Origin: Polyangiaceae bacterium
GTDB taxonomy: Bacteria > Myxococcota_A > Polyangia > Polyangiales > Polyangiaceae
Direction: 5' to 3'
NCBI GenBank assembly: GCA_022842465.1
Contig: JALHPN010000067.1
Coordinates: 1 to 39,616 of the forward strand
Length of the DNA stretch: 39,616 nucleotides
Part shown: positions 24,923-31,650 of the stretch, piece by piece
Layout: every line of letters starts with the position of its first letter
How positions within the stretch are numbered: position 1 is the stretch's first letter
Program-made: the position numbers and the translations under genes
Notes under the pieces: generated by a model
What the model was told of the DNA's origin: nothing
Seen by the model: the letters and a program-made list of their open reading frames with translations, nothing else
Databases searched by the model: none

Positions 24923-25078
24923 TCACTTCACGCGAGCATTGCTGCTGCTCGCGCAGCTCACGATGTTCATCGCGACATACTCGGGCGGCAGCGGGCGCAG
25001 GCGCTTGCCGGCCCTCGGCGTCGCAGCATCCTCGGTCTTCGCAGTCTTCTCGACGTTCTCGTTCTGGTTCGGGTTCAT
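24923..25078 (-). CDS. RiPP precursor peptide B (51 aa)
   Basis: A 51-residue peptide, first gene of the operon. The leader is MNPNQNENVEKTAK plus a variable Asp/Ala/Thr stretch. Residues 25-46 are identical to precursor A (RPLPPEYVAMNIVSCASSS inside it), and the tail is NARVK instead of RARVK. Within the 22 shared codons the copies differ at three codons, all silent (Tyr, Ser, Ser), including a TCC/AGC serine swap that needs two base changes. This shows selection on the peptide. One cysteine (Cys42); no double-glycine site. GAGAG lies 7 nt before ATG 25078. It is likely to be the most highly expressed gene of the operon. Confidence 0.86.
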   Translation of the reverse strand: MNPNQNENVEKTAKTEDAATPRAGKRLRPLPPEYVAMNIVSCASSSNARVK

Positions 25079-25180
25079 GTCGGTGCTCTCGTGTTCCTGG
25101 GGCGGCGAACCGTCAGCGCGACGGACGACGCGAGGATCGCGTTCGTCGTCGGTCTTGGCCGCTGCCGTTCCGAGAGGGCT

Positions 25181-25197
25181 GGTGCAGCTTCTGCGCC
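25181..25197 (-). promoter_or_regulatory. Shared 17-bp block upstream of precursor B
   Basis: Identical to 24642-24658 and at almost the same distance from the start codon (102 nt). Confidence 0.45.
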
Positions 25198-25282
25198 GGG
25201 CGGGTGCGCACGGCGGAGCGGGGCGCGGTGCCCCTGAAGTGGCCGAAGGTAGGGTCGACGCGGTCCGCGCTTCGCCGGAGTT

Positions 25283-25320
25283 CGTAAACCTGGACGAGAC
25301 ACCGGCAGCGACAGTTTACG
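25283..25320. promoter_or_regulatory. Inverted repeat CGTAAAC / GTTTACG, possible operator
   Basis: The 7-nt arms are perfect inverted repeats (25283-25289 and 25314-25320) with a 24-nt spacer. They are A/T-containing islands in a very GC-rich region, about 205-240 nt upstream of precursor B and 115-150 nt upstream of the plus-strand gene. They may be half-sites for a regulator of either gene. Confidence 0.3.
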
Positions 25321-25420
25321 GCCGCACGGCTCGCTGACCTGGTCCGCCGCCGCACGGACCGTTCGTCGGCGCGGTTTGCGTCTGACAGAACGGCGAGCGC
25401 CCGAGGCCCGGATCTTCGCG

Positions 25421-25426
25421 TAGACT
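25421..25426 (+). promoter_or_regulatory. Possible -10 box (TAGACT) for the gene at 25434
   Basis: TAGACT ends 7 nt before ATG 25434, the same spacing as TACATT before 7558. This is compatible with a leaderless transcript. No Shine-Dalgarno is seen. Confidence 0.35.
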
Positions 25427-25433
25427 GGCCCGC

Positions 25434-26291
25434 ATGGCGAGCGGAGCGACGAGAGCGGCGTTCGTGCTCGCATCGATCGCCTCGGCACTTCCGGCCTCCT
25501 CTTTCGCGGCGGAGGAGCCCATTCCGAAGGACGAGCCCGCGCCGCCGCCGCCGCGCGACTACTTCCTCGCGCCGCCCAAGCGCGGGACGTGGGCCCTGCT
25601 CGACGCGTACACCGCGGGGCTCCAGGCGAGCCTCGAGCACCGACACGTCATCGCGCGTGAGGACTACGCCGCGGTCACTCCGCGCCTGAACGCGCTCGGC
25701 TCACTGGGCTTCGGGGAGATCTCGGCGCACACGGACGTCCGCTTCCTCTTCTTCGCCGTCGGCGTGAGCGGAGGCTTCCGCCGCGTGTGGCGCACGTACG
25801 CCTTCGAGCCCGGGTTCGAGGGGACACGCGACGTGCGCACGGACATCGACGACCGGAAGGCGTTCACGACCGAGCACTGGGGCTACGGCGAGGCGCGCGT
25901 CAGGATGGCTCTTCCCGTGCACGACAACGTGCTCTTCGTGGGCAACGCCGCCGCACGCTACGAGGACTGCCCCGACAACTCGTACGACTGGCTGCACACG
26001 ACGATGCACGACCGCGGCGTGCTCTTCCGCTACGACGCGACCGTCTTCTTCAAGAGTCCGGGCTTCGGCGCGATCGGGCCGACGGCCCGCGTGATGGATC
26101 TCCCGCGCGCGAACGGACGCGAGCTCGAGGCGGCCGGCGGCTTCACGTTCGGGCGACGGCTCGGCCTCCTGCCGAACGACATCTTCCTCGCGAACGTCCT
26201 CGCGCGCCCGGGCGACGCGTCGTTCGGCTTCCAGATCCTCCGGATGCCGGTCTACGCGCTCCTCGTGTACCGCGTGCAAGTCGCGCTCTGA
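25434..26291 (+). CDS. Exported protein, probably an outer-membrane barrel
   Basis: A 285-residue product. The signal peptide MASGATRAAFVLASIASALP ends near SSFAA at about residue 25. A Pro-rich linker follows, then alternating hydrophobic/polar strands with many aromatics (FLFFAVGVSGGFRRVWRTYAF, VLFVGNAAARYED, FRYDATVFFKS, YALLVYRVQVAL) and a final strand ending in a hydrophobic residue, typical of a small beta-barrel. I do not recognise a family. It is divergent from the RiPP operon and shares its intergenic control region, so a role in peptide release cannot be excluded, but nothing in the sequence shows it. Confidence 0.65.
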   Translation: MASGATRAAFVLASIASALPASSFAAEEPIPKDEPAPPPPRDYFLAPPKRGTWALLDAYTAGLQASLEHRHVIAREDYAAVTPRLNALGSLGFGEISAHTDVRFLFFAVGVSGGFRRVWRTYAFEPGFEGTRDVRTDIDDRKAFTTEHWGYGEARVRMALPVHDNVLFVGNAAARYEDCPDNSYDWLHTTMHDRGVLFRYDATVFFKSPGFGAIGPTARVMDLPRANGRELEAAGGFTFGRRLGLLPNDIFLANVLARPGDASFGFQILRMPVYALLVYRVQVAL

Positions 26292-26362
26292 TCCGCCCGC
26301 GCGCGACGCCGCTCGCACCGCGCGCGCTGGCCGACGTTGGATCCAAGCCCTACTCACCCTCG

Positions 26363-28858
26363 GTGACTCGCTCCCCTTCCGCGTCTGCACTGTCGTTCCT
26401 CCCGGAGGACGTCCGCGCCCGCACACGCATGCTCACCGAAGGCCCTCCGAAGGAGCGCCCCTACGTCCTCTACTGGATGCGCGTCGCCGTACGCGACCAC
26501 GAGAACCCCGCACTCGACGCGGCGGTCGCCGCCGCCAACGCGCTCGACGTGCCGGTGCTCGTCTACCACGCGGTGTCGGAGCGCTATCCGTTCGCCTCCG
26601 ACCGACATCACACCTTCATCCTCGAGGGCGCCCGTGACTGCGCGCGCGGTCTCGGGCGGCGGGGGATCGCCTACGCGCTGCACGTCGAGCGCCCGGGGGC
26701 TCGGGGGCCCTTCCTGCGTCTGCTCGCCGAGGAGGCGGCCCTGGTGGTCACCGAGGACGCCCCCGTCCCGCCGCTCGCCGAGTGGACGACGGGGCTCGCC
26801 GTGCACCTCGCCAAGAAGGGCGTAGCGCTCCTCGCTGTGGATGCCTCGTGCGTCGTCCCGATGCCGCTCGTGCTGAAGCGCTACGACCGTGCCTTCGCCT
26901 TCCGCCGAGACTCGAGGCGAATGGCGTCGGCGTCGCTCGCGCGTCCTTGGCAGGACGTCGAACCCACGCGCCCGCCGTCCGTGCCTACGCTTCCGTTCGA
27001 GCCGGTCGCGGCAGAGGAGCTCGACGAGCGCCGCATCGCGCGCCTCGTGGCCGACTGCGCCATCGATCACGCGGTCGGCCCCGTACGCGAGCTCCGCGGA
27101 GGATCCGTGGCAGGCTACGCCCGGTGGGAGGCGTTCCGCGCCGCCGGTCTCGCGAAGTACGCGGCGCGTCGTAACGACGCGTCGATCGACGGGACGAGCC
27201 GCCTCTCCCCATGGCTCCACTACGGGCACGTCTCGCCGCTCCGCATCGCGCGCGAGGCAGCCCAATCCTCGGGAGCCGGCGCCGACAAGTTCCTGGACGA
27301 GCTCCTCATCTGGCGGGAGGTCGCCTGGCACTTCGCCGCCCACACGCCGGATCTCGAGTCGCTCGACGCGCTCCCGGACTGGGCGCGCAGGGCCCTCGAC
27401 GCCCACGCCGAGGACGCACGGGAGGTGCTCTCCCTCGAGCGTCTCGAGCGCGGCCGCACCGGCGACGCGCTGTGGGATCTCGCGCAGCGCTCGCTCGTCG
27501 CCCACGGAGAGCTCCACAACAACGTGCGGATGACCTGGGGCAAGGCAGTACCCGGCTGGACGGCGACGCCCGAGGACGCGCGCCTCACGCTCGTCACGCT
27601 GAACCACCGCTACGCGCTCGACGGCCGCGACCCGTCCTCGTATGGCGGGCTCTACTGGTGCCTCGGGCTCTTCGACCGGCCGTTCACGCCCGAGCAGCCC
27701 GTGCTCGGGACCATCCGAGCGCGCCCCACGTCGGTGCACGCCGCACGCCTCGACCAGGAAGCGTACGCCGCGCGTGCTCGGCGTCCGACGCGCCGCATCG
27801 GGCGCGTCGCGGTGGTGGGGGCCGGCGTCGCTGGGCTCGCCTGCGCCCGCACGCTCCTCGATCACAACGTCGACGTCGTGGTCTTCGACAAGGGCCGGGC
27901 GCCGGGCGGCAGGCTCGCGAGCCGGCGCACACCGGAGCTCGCGGCCGATCTCGGAGCGCAGTACTTCACGGTGCAGGATGCACGGTTCGGACGACTCGTC
28001 GCCTCGTGGCGCGAAGACGGTGTGGTCGCGCCGTGGGCAGGCCGGATCCGCGCCGTGGGCACCCGCGGCGGAGCGCTCGTCGAAACAGAGCCACTGGAGC
28101 GCTTCGTGGGCACGCCGAGCATGAGCGCGCTCACGCGCCACCTCGCGCGTGATGTGGAGGTGCGCGCCAGCCAGCGCGTCGACCTCGTCGAGCGACAGGG
28201 CACGACGTTCGTTCTCCGGGGAACCGTGGCTCCCGCGGGGACGACGCTCGGCCCAGCCGACGCATCGACGCAGGAGCCGCTCCGCGACCTCGGCGCCTTC
28301 GACGTGGTCATCCTCTGCCTCCCGCCGGCGCAGGCGCGCGCGCTCCTCGAAGGCGTGAGCAAGCCACTCTCGGCGCAGCTGGACCAGGTCGAGCTCGTCC
28401 CGACCATCGCACTGGCGTTCGTCGCGGACGACGACAGCTACCGCGAAGCCTCCTTCGACGGGCTCTTCGTCGGCCGCGACGGCGACCCGGACCGCGTCAT
28501 CGCCTGGATTGCGCGCGACTCGAGCAAGCCGATGCGTCCCGATCTCGACGTCTGGCTCGTGCACGCCGCGTCCGAGTGGTCGAGCGCCCTCCTCGGCGCC
28601 CCTGCCGAGCAGCTCGAGCGCCTCCTCCTCGACGACTTCGCGCGCGTGCTCGGGATCGGCTCGGTTCGTGCCAAGGCAAGGGCGCTCCAGAGGTGGCGAT
28701 TCGCGCTCGCGCCATCTCCCCTCGAACGCCCCGTCTTCGACGACGAAGCGCAGATCGGCGTCGGCGGGGATTGGACCGCCGGTGGACGCGTGGAGGGCGC
28801 ATTCCTCTCCGGCGTCGCGCTCGCCGGGCGCGTGCTGGGCCTACCCGAGCCGGTGTGA
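26363..28858 (+). CDS. Fusion: class II-like photolyase + renalase-like FAD oxidoreductase
   Basis: An 831-residue fusion. Residues 1-460 are a photolyase/cryptochrome: Rossmann half with VLYWMRVAVRDHENPAL and RHHTFILEGARD, then an FAD-binding helical half with DELLIWREVAWHFAAHTPDL, ALWDLAQRSL, LHNNVRMTWGKA and NHRYALDGRDPSSYGGLYWC, closest to class II CPD photolyases. Residues 481-831 are a second flavoprotein of the renalase/amine-oxidase-like type: VAVVGAGVAGLACA, FDKGRAPGGRLASRR, DLGAQYFTV, and a final GGDWTAGGRVEGAFLSG. Class II photolyases repair UV dimers using light; the role of the second half is unknown. I chose GTG 26363; ATG 26429 is an alternative but would cut into the usual N-terminal strand. 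Confidence 0.88.
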   Translation: MTRSPSASALSFLPEDVRARTRMLTEGPPKERPYVLYWMRVAVRDHENPALDAAVAAANALDVPVLVYHAVSERYPFASDRHHTFILEGARDCARGLGRRGIAYALHVERPGARGPFLRLLAEEAALVVTEDAPVPPLAEWTTGLAVHLAKKGVALLAVDASCVVPMPLVLKRYDRAFAFRRDSRRMASASLARPWQDVEPTRPPSVPTLPFEPVAAEELDERRIARLVADCAIDHAVGPVRELRGGSVAGYARWEAFRAAGLAKYAARRNDASIDGTSRLSPWLHYGHVSPLRIAREAAQSSGAGADKFLDELLIWREVAWHFAAHTPDLESLDALPDWARRALDAHAEDAREVLSLERLERGRTGDALWDLAQRSLVAHGELHNNVRMTWGKAVPGWTATPEDARLTLVTLNHRYALDGRDPSSYGGLYWCLGLFDRPFTPEQPVLGTIRARPTSVHAARLDQEAYAARARRPTRRIGRVAVVGAGVAGLACARTLLDHNVDVVVFDKGRAPGGRLASRRTPELAADLGAQYFTVQDARFGRLVASWREDGVVAPWAGRIRAVGTRGGALVETEPLERFVGTPSMSALTRHLARDVEVRASQRVDLVERQGTTFVLRGTVAPAGTTLGPADASTQEPLRDLGAFDVVILCLPPAQARALLEGVSKPLSAQLDQVELVPTIALAFVADDDSYREASFDGLFVGRDGDPDRVIAWIARDSSKPMRPDLDVWLVHAASEWSSALLGAPAEQLERLLLDDFARVLGIGSVRAKARALQRWRFALAPSPLERPVFDDEAQIGVGGDWTAGGRVEGAFLSGVALAGRVLGLPEPV

Positions 28859-28893
28859 GGCCCGAAGGTGCCCTCCGAGAGCGAGCGCCTCAC
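28855..28893. terminator. Weak inverted repeat between convergent stops
   Basis: GTGAGGC (28855-28861) and GCCTCAC (28887-28893) flank the 31-bp gap between the convergent stop codons and include parts of both. It could act as a bidirectional terminator, but the arms are only 7 nt. Confidence 0.25.
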
Positions 28894-29876
28894 GCGTCCT
28901 TCCGTCGGAGCTTGAAGCCGCTCGTCCTCTCGGCCCAGCTCCAGAGGCGCGCGCGCTCCTCGGGCGTGTCCGAGCGCCGGGTCGAGGCGAAGCGATGCAC
29001 GGGGCGCGCGCGGCGATCATGCCAGAAGAGGCCGCCCTCGCGAAGGCACGCGTCGTCCGCCGCAAGCCACACGAGCGTGTCGGCGCCGTCGGCAGGCGTG
29101 CGGAGGAGAGGTCCGAGGACGCGCCGAAAGGTCGGCAGCGAACGGGCGAGCCCCGGCGTGTCCGCCCAGCCCGGATGCATCGCGTGGACGAACACGCGCT
29201 CGCCCGAGAGCCGCGACGCCCACAGCGCGGCGAGCGTCACCTGCGCGCGCTTCGCGCGAGCGTAAGCGACCGTGCCGTCGTACTCCTCCGAAGACATCTC
29301 GAGATGCGCGACCGAGAGCGGCTCGCTGTACATGCCTCCCGAGGAGACCCAGAGCACGCGCGACGGCGCGGCCGCCCGGAGGGCGGGCAGGAGGAGACCC
29401 GTGAGGAGGAACGGCCCGACGACCTGGCTCGCCACCGTGAGCTCGAGGCCCTCGGGGCTCGTGTGTCGCACGTCGTCGAGCGCTCCGGCGTTGTGGACGA
29501 GGACGTCGATCGCCTCGTGCCGCTGGAGGAGCACCTCCGCGGCGCTTCGGACCGCGGCGAGATCGCCCGTGTCCACCTCGACGACGCCGACGCGCGCGCC
29601 GCGATGCGCCGAGAGCTCGGCACGTACCGCGGCGGCCTTGGCCGGGTTCCGCGCGAGGATCTCGAGGGAAGCGCCCATGCGCACGAACGCGCGCGCGGCC
29701 TCGAGGCCCAGCCCCGACGTCGCGCCCGACATCACGATCACGCGGCCTGCGAGGCTCTCGCCTTCGAGCTCGCACCAGTGGTCGACCCGACGGCGAAGCG
29801 CCGAGCCGACGCGCGTGTAGCCGCCGACGACGCCCCAGTCGAGGGCCGCATCGAGGCCGTCGGCGACGCGGCTCAT
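28890..29876 (-). CDS. Short-chain dehydrogenase/reductase (SDR)
   Basis: A 328-residue SDR with an extra N-terminal segment of about 40 residues (LDWGVVGGYTRVGSALRRRV), as in the DHRS12-like group. The nucleotide motif is SGATSGLG at 50-57, NAG at 129-131, a serine in WVSSGGMYS near 178, and the catalytic Tyr205/Lys209 in YARAK, so it should be active with NAD(P)H. ATG 29876 overlaps the stop of the SRPBCC gene (ATGA), so the pair works as a unit. The substrate is unknown; a hydrophobic ligand is plausible because the neighbour is a START-like lipid/ligand-binding protein. Confidence 0.9.
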   Translation of the reverse strand: MSRVADGLDAALDWGVVGGYTRVGSALRRRVDHWCELEGESLAGRVIVMSGATSGLGLEAARAFVRMGASLEILARNPAKAAAVRAELSAHRGARVGVVEVDTGDLAAVRSAAEVLLQRHEAIDVLVHNAGALDDVRHTSPEGLELTVASQVVGPFLLTGLLLPALRAAAPSRVLWVSSGGMYSEPLSVAHLEMSSEEYDGTVAYARAKRAQVTLAALWASRLSGERVFVHAMHPGWADTPGLARSLPTFRRVLGPLLRTPADGADTLVWLAADDACLREGGLFWHDRRARPVHRFASTRRSDTPEERARLWSWAERTSGFKLRRKDA

Positions 29877-30316
29877 CGAGCGACCGCTGTGCCCCGGAGC
29901 GCGCGACGCAGCCCGGCTGCACCACGGTCTCCGATGCGCGCGAACGCCACGCGGAGGAGCGGGTCGAACAGCCCGAGCGGCCCGCGGAGCGTGAGCTTCG
30001 CGTCGTAGGTGACGATCGATCCGCTCCCGGAGGGTTCCACCTCGATCTCGTCGATCGACGCGAGGAGCGCCGTGCTCGCGACCAGGCGGATCCGGCGCGG
30101 CGCGTCGTACTCCGTGACCTCGTAGCGCATCACGCTGGTGCCCCCGGCCACGACCGTCAAATCGTAGGCGGCCCCGAGCCCGGGACCGTTGCCGGCGACG
30201 CGGACCGCGCGCTTCACCCCTGGATCCCACTCCGCAAAGCGCGTGACGTCGGCGAGGTACGCGAAGGCCGCTTCGGGCGACAGCGGAGCGGCGATCTTCG
30301 TGACGTAGCGTGCCAT
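29873..30316 (-). CDS. SRPBCC/START-like ligand-binding protein
   Basis: A 147-residue single-domain protein with the SRPBCC (polyketide cyclase/dehydrase-like) pattern: an opening strand VTKIAAPLSPEAAFAYLADV, the FAEWDPGVKRAVRV turn, central strands (YEVTEYDAPRRIRLVAS, IDEIEVEPSG) and a long C-terminal helix (LLRVAFARIGDRGAAGLRRAL). Such proteins bind hydrophobic ligands or act as cyclases. It is co-translated with the SDR downstream, which suggests shared handling of a lipophilic substrate. No catalytic motif can be named. Confidence 0.85.
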   Translation of the reverse strand: MARYVTKIAAPLSPEAAFAYLADVTRFAEWDPGVKRAVRVAGNGPGLGAAYDLTVVAGGTSVMRYEVTEYDAPRRIRLVASTALLASIDEIEVEPSGSGSIVTYDAKLTLRGPLGLFDPLLRVAFARIGDRGAAGLRRALRGTAVAR

Positions 30317-30434
30317 GGGGATTTCACCGGGCCAGAGCGGCGCCCGATCCGTCGCTCTGGCGGAGCGACGCTAGCACACACGTCGCGCGCCGGACCGCAG
30401 GCCGCACCGCACGCCGAGGCCGCGAGCCCTGACG

Positions 30435-31382
30435 TCAATGGAGGAGCACGCCCACCATGAGCGAGAGCGGCACGATGTACTGGCTCGACGGTCGCCGGTC
30501 GACCGGCTCGTAGCGAGCACCGGCACCTGGCTGCAGCTCGAACATCGGGATGTCGGCGCGTACGGAGGCCGTGAGCGCGAGGCGATGGGTACGGAGCGCC
30601 TCGACGCCGACCTCGGCGTAGGTGCCGAGCCCGGTGGTCGAGAGGCTCCGTGAATCGTTCTCGTGTTCGAGCTTGTAGACGAGGAGCGCGAGCCCAGCTC
30701 CCGCGAACGGCGCGACGTCGCCGTCGCCGAAGTAGTAGTGGGCGCCGACGCCGGCCGCGAAGTGCTTGAGGATGGTCGTGGATCCTGCGCCGATGCCTCC
30801 GCGCGCCTGCGCATCGATGCCCAGGCGACGGGCACGGTAGTGGATGGACACCGACGCGCCCGGCGCTGCGGTGGTCGCGGCGCCGACGACGGGGAGCGCG
30901 CCGAGAAGGCCCGCCTTGATCCCGAGCTGCCCCGCCTTGACCTTCGGGGACCGGGACTCGCCGCCGACCACGTTGTCGACCTCCTGGGTGTCCTCGACGG
31001 CGCGACGCTCGACGACGGCCTCGGCTAGCCGAGGCGCGGCCGTCGGCACCTCGTCGAGTCCGTTCACGAAGATGTGCCTGTCGGCGCCCGGACCGTCCGA
31101 AGACGAGAGCGACATCAGGATGCGTCCACCAAGCCGGCCCAGGCGAAGCTGCCGAGGCGCGACGTCTCCGCGGCGCGCGAGCTCGTGACAGACCACGTCG
31201 GCGCTCGTCTGGGCCTCGAGATCGTCGATCCCCGGATGGGCGCCGAGGGTGCATCCTGACCCGCTCTCGTCGGCGAGCGCGTGCTCCGCGACGAGGAGGA
31301 GGGCGAGCGCGAGGACCGCGCACACACCGCATCGACTCGCTCCTCTCACCCAGCGCGCACGTACCGCTTCCAGACCGAACAT
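30435..31382 (-). CDS. Exported protein with C-terminal barrel-like region
   Basis: A 315-residue product. ATG 31382 has a strong AAGGAGG 5 nt upstream. A signal peptide ends near AEHALA (about residue 38). Residues 40-110 form a domain with two Cys (GSGCTLG, VVCHEL) and resemble the small N-terminal domains of myxobacterial envelope proteins. From about 150 on the sequence alternates in barrel fashion: VSIHYRARRLGIDAQARGG, GVGAHYYFGDGDVAPFAGAG, LGTYAEVGVEALR, YIVPLSLMVGVLL. I do not recognise a family. It is a single gene with its own promoter region (31395-31650). Confidence 0.7.
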   Translation of the reverse strand: MFGLEAVRARWVRGASRCGVCAVLALALLLVAEHALADESGSGCTLGAHPGIDDLEAQTSADVVCHELARRGDVAPRQLRLGRLGGRILMSLSSSDGPGADRHIFVNGLDEVPTAAPRLAEAVVERRAVEDTQEVDNVVGGESRSPKVKAGQLGIKAGLLGALPVVGAATTAAPGASVSIHYRARRLGIDAQARGGIGAGSTTILKHFAAGVGAHYYFGDGDVAPFAGAGLALLVYKLEHENDSRSLSTTGLGTYAEVGVEALRTHRLALTASVRADIPMFELQPGAGARYEPVDRRPSSQYIVPLSLMVGVLLH

Positions 31383-31387
31383 GGAGT

Positions 31388-31394
31388 CCTCCTT
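31388..31394 (-). promoter_or_regulatory. Ribosome binding site of the gene starting at 31382
   Basis: AAGGAGG with a 5-nt spacer, which fixes the start at ATG 31382 over longer in-frame extensions. Confidence 0.75.
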
Positions 31395-31650
31395 GTCGAA
31401 GCCAAGCGAGCGTGGTGACGCCCGAGGTGCCGGCGGACCAGCAACGCCCATACCGCGGCGGCGAACGCCGCCCCTCGAGCACCGAAGGGATACGGCAGCG
31501 CGAACCGACGGAGTTACGCGCCATTCACGAGCCGGCGCCGTGACAGACCGGTCCTGCCGTGCGAACGAACGTGCGCGCTGACCCGGCCAGCCCCGTCTTC
31601 TGCCAGCCACACCACGACCCCGACGTCGCGAAGCGCGGAGACTGCGTGAG

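Larger units (their letters stand above)
24877..25251 (-). repeat. Tandem duplication unit B (precursor B with flanks)
   Basis: Second copy of the unit at 24344-24712, in direct orientation. The coding part and the hairpin are the best conserved. The upstream part is patchier, with exact 17-bp and near-exact 30-bp islands. Confidence 0.75.
25079..25433. promoter_or_regulatory. Divergent control region of the RiPP operon and the gene at 25434
   Basis: 355 bp between divergent start codons. It contains the upstream part of duplication unit B, the shared 17-bp block at 25181-25197, an inverted repeat at 25283-25320, and a possible -10 box for the plus-strand gene at 25421-25426. The operon promoter should be here. 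I could not define its -35/-10 elements. Confidence 0.5.

Noticed and set aside
24561..25337. Plus-strand open frame across both precursor genes
   Set aside because: It is antisense to two genes with clear selection on the minus strand. Its product is Arg-rich, with no signal or domain, as expected from GC-driven open frames.
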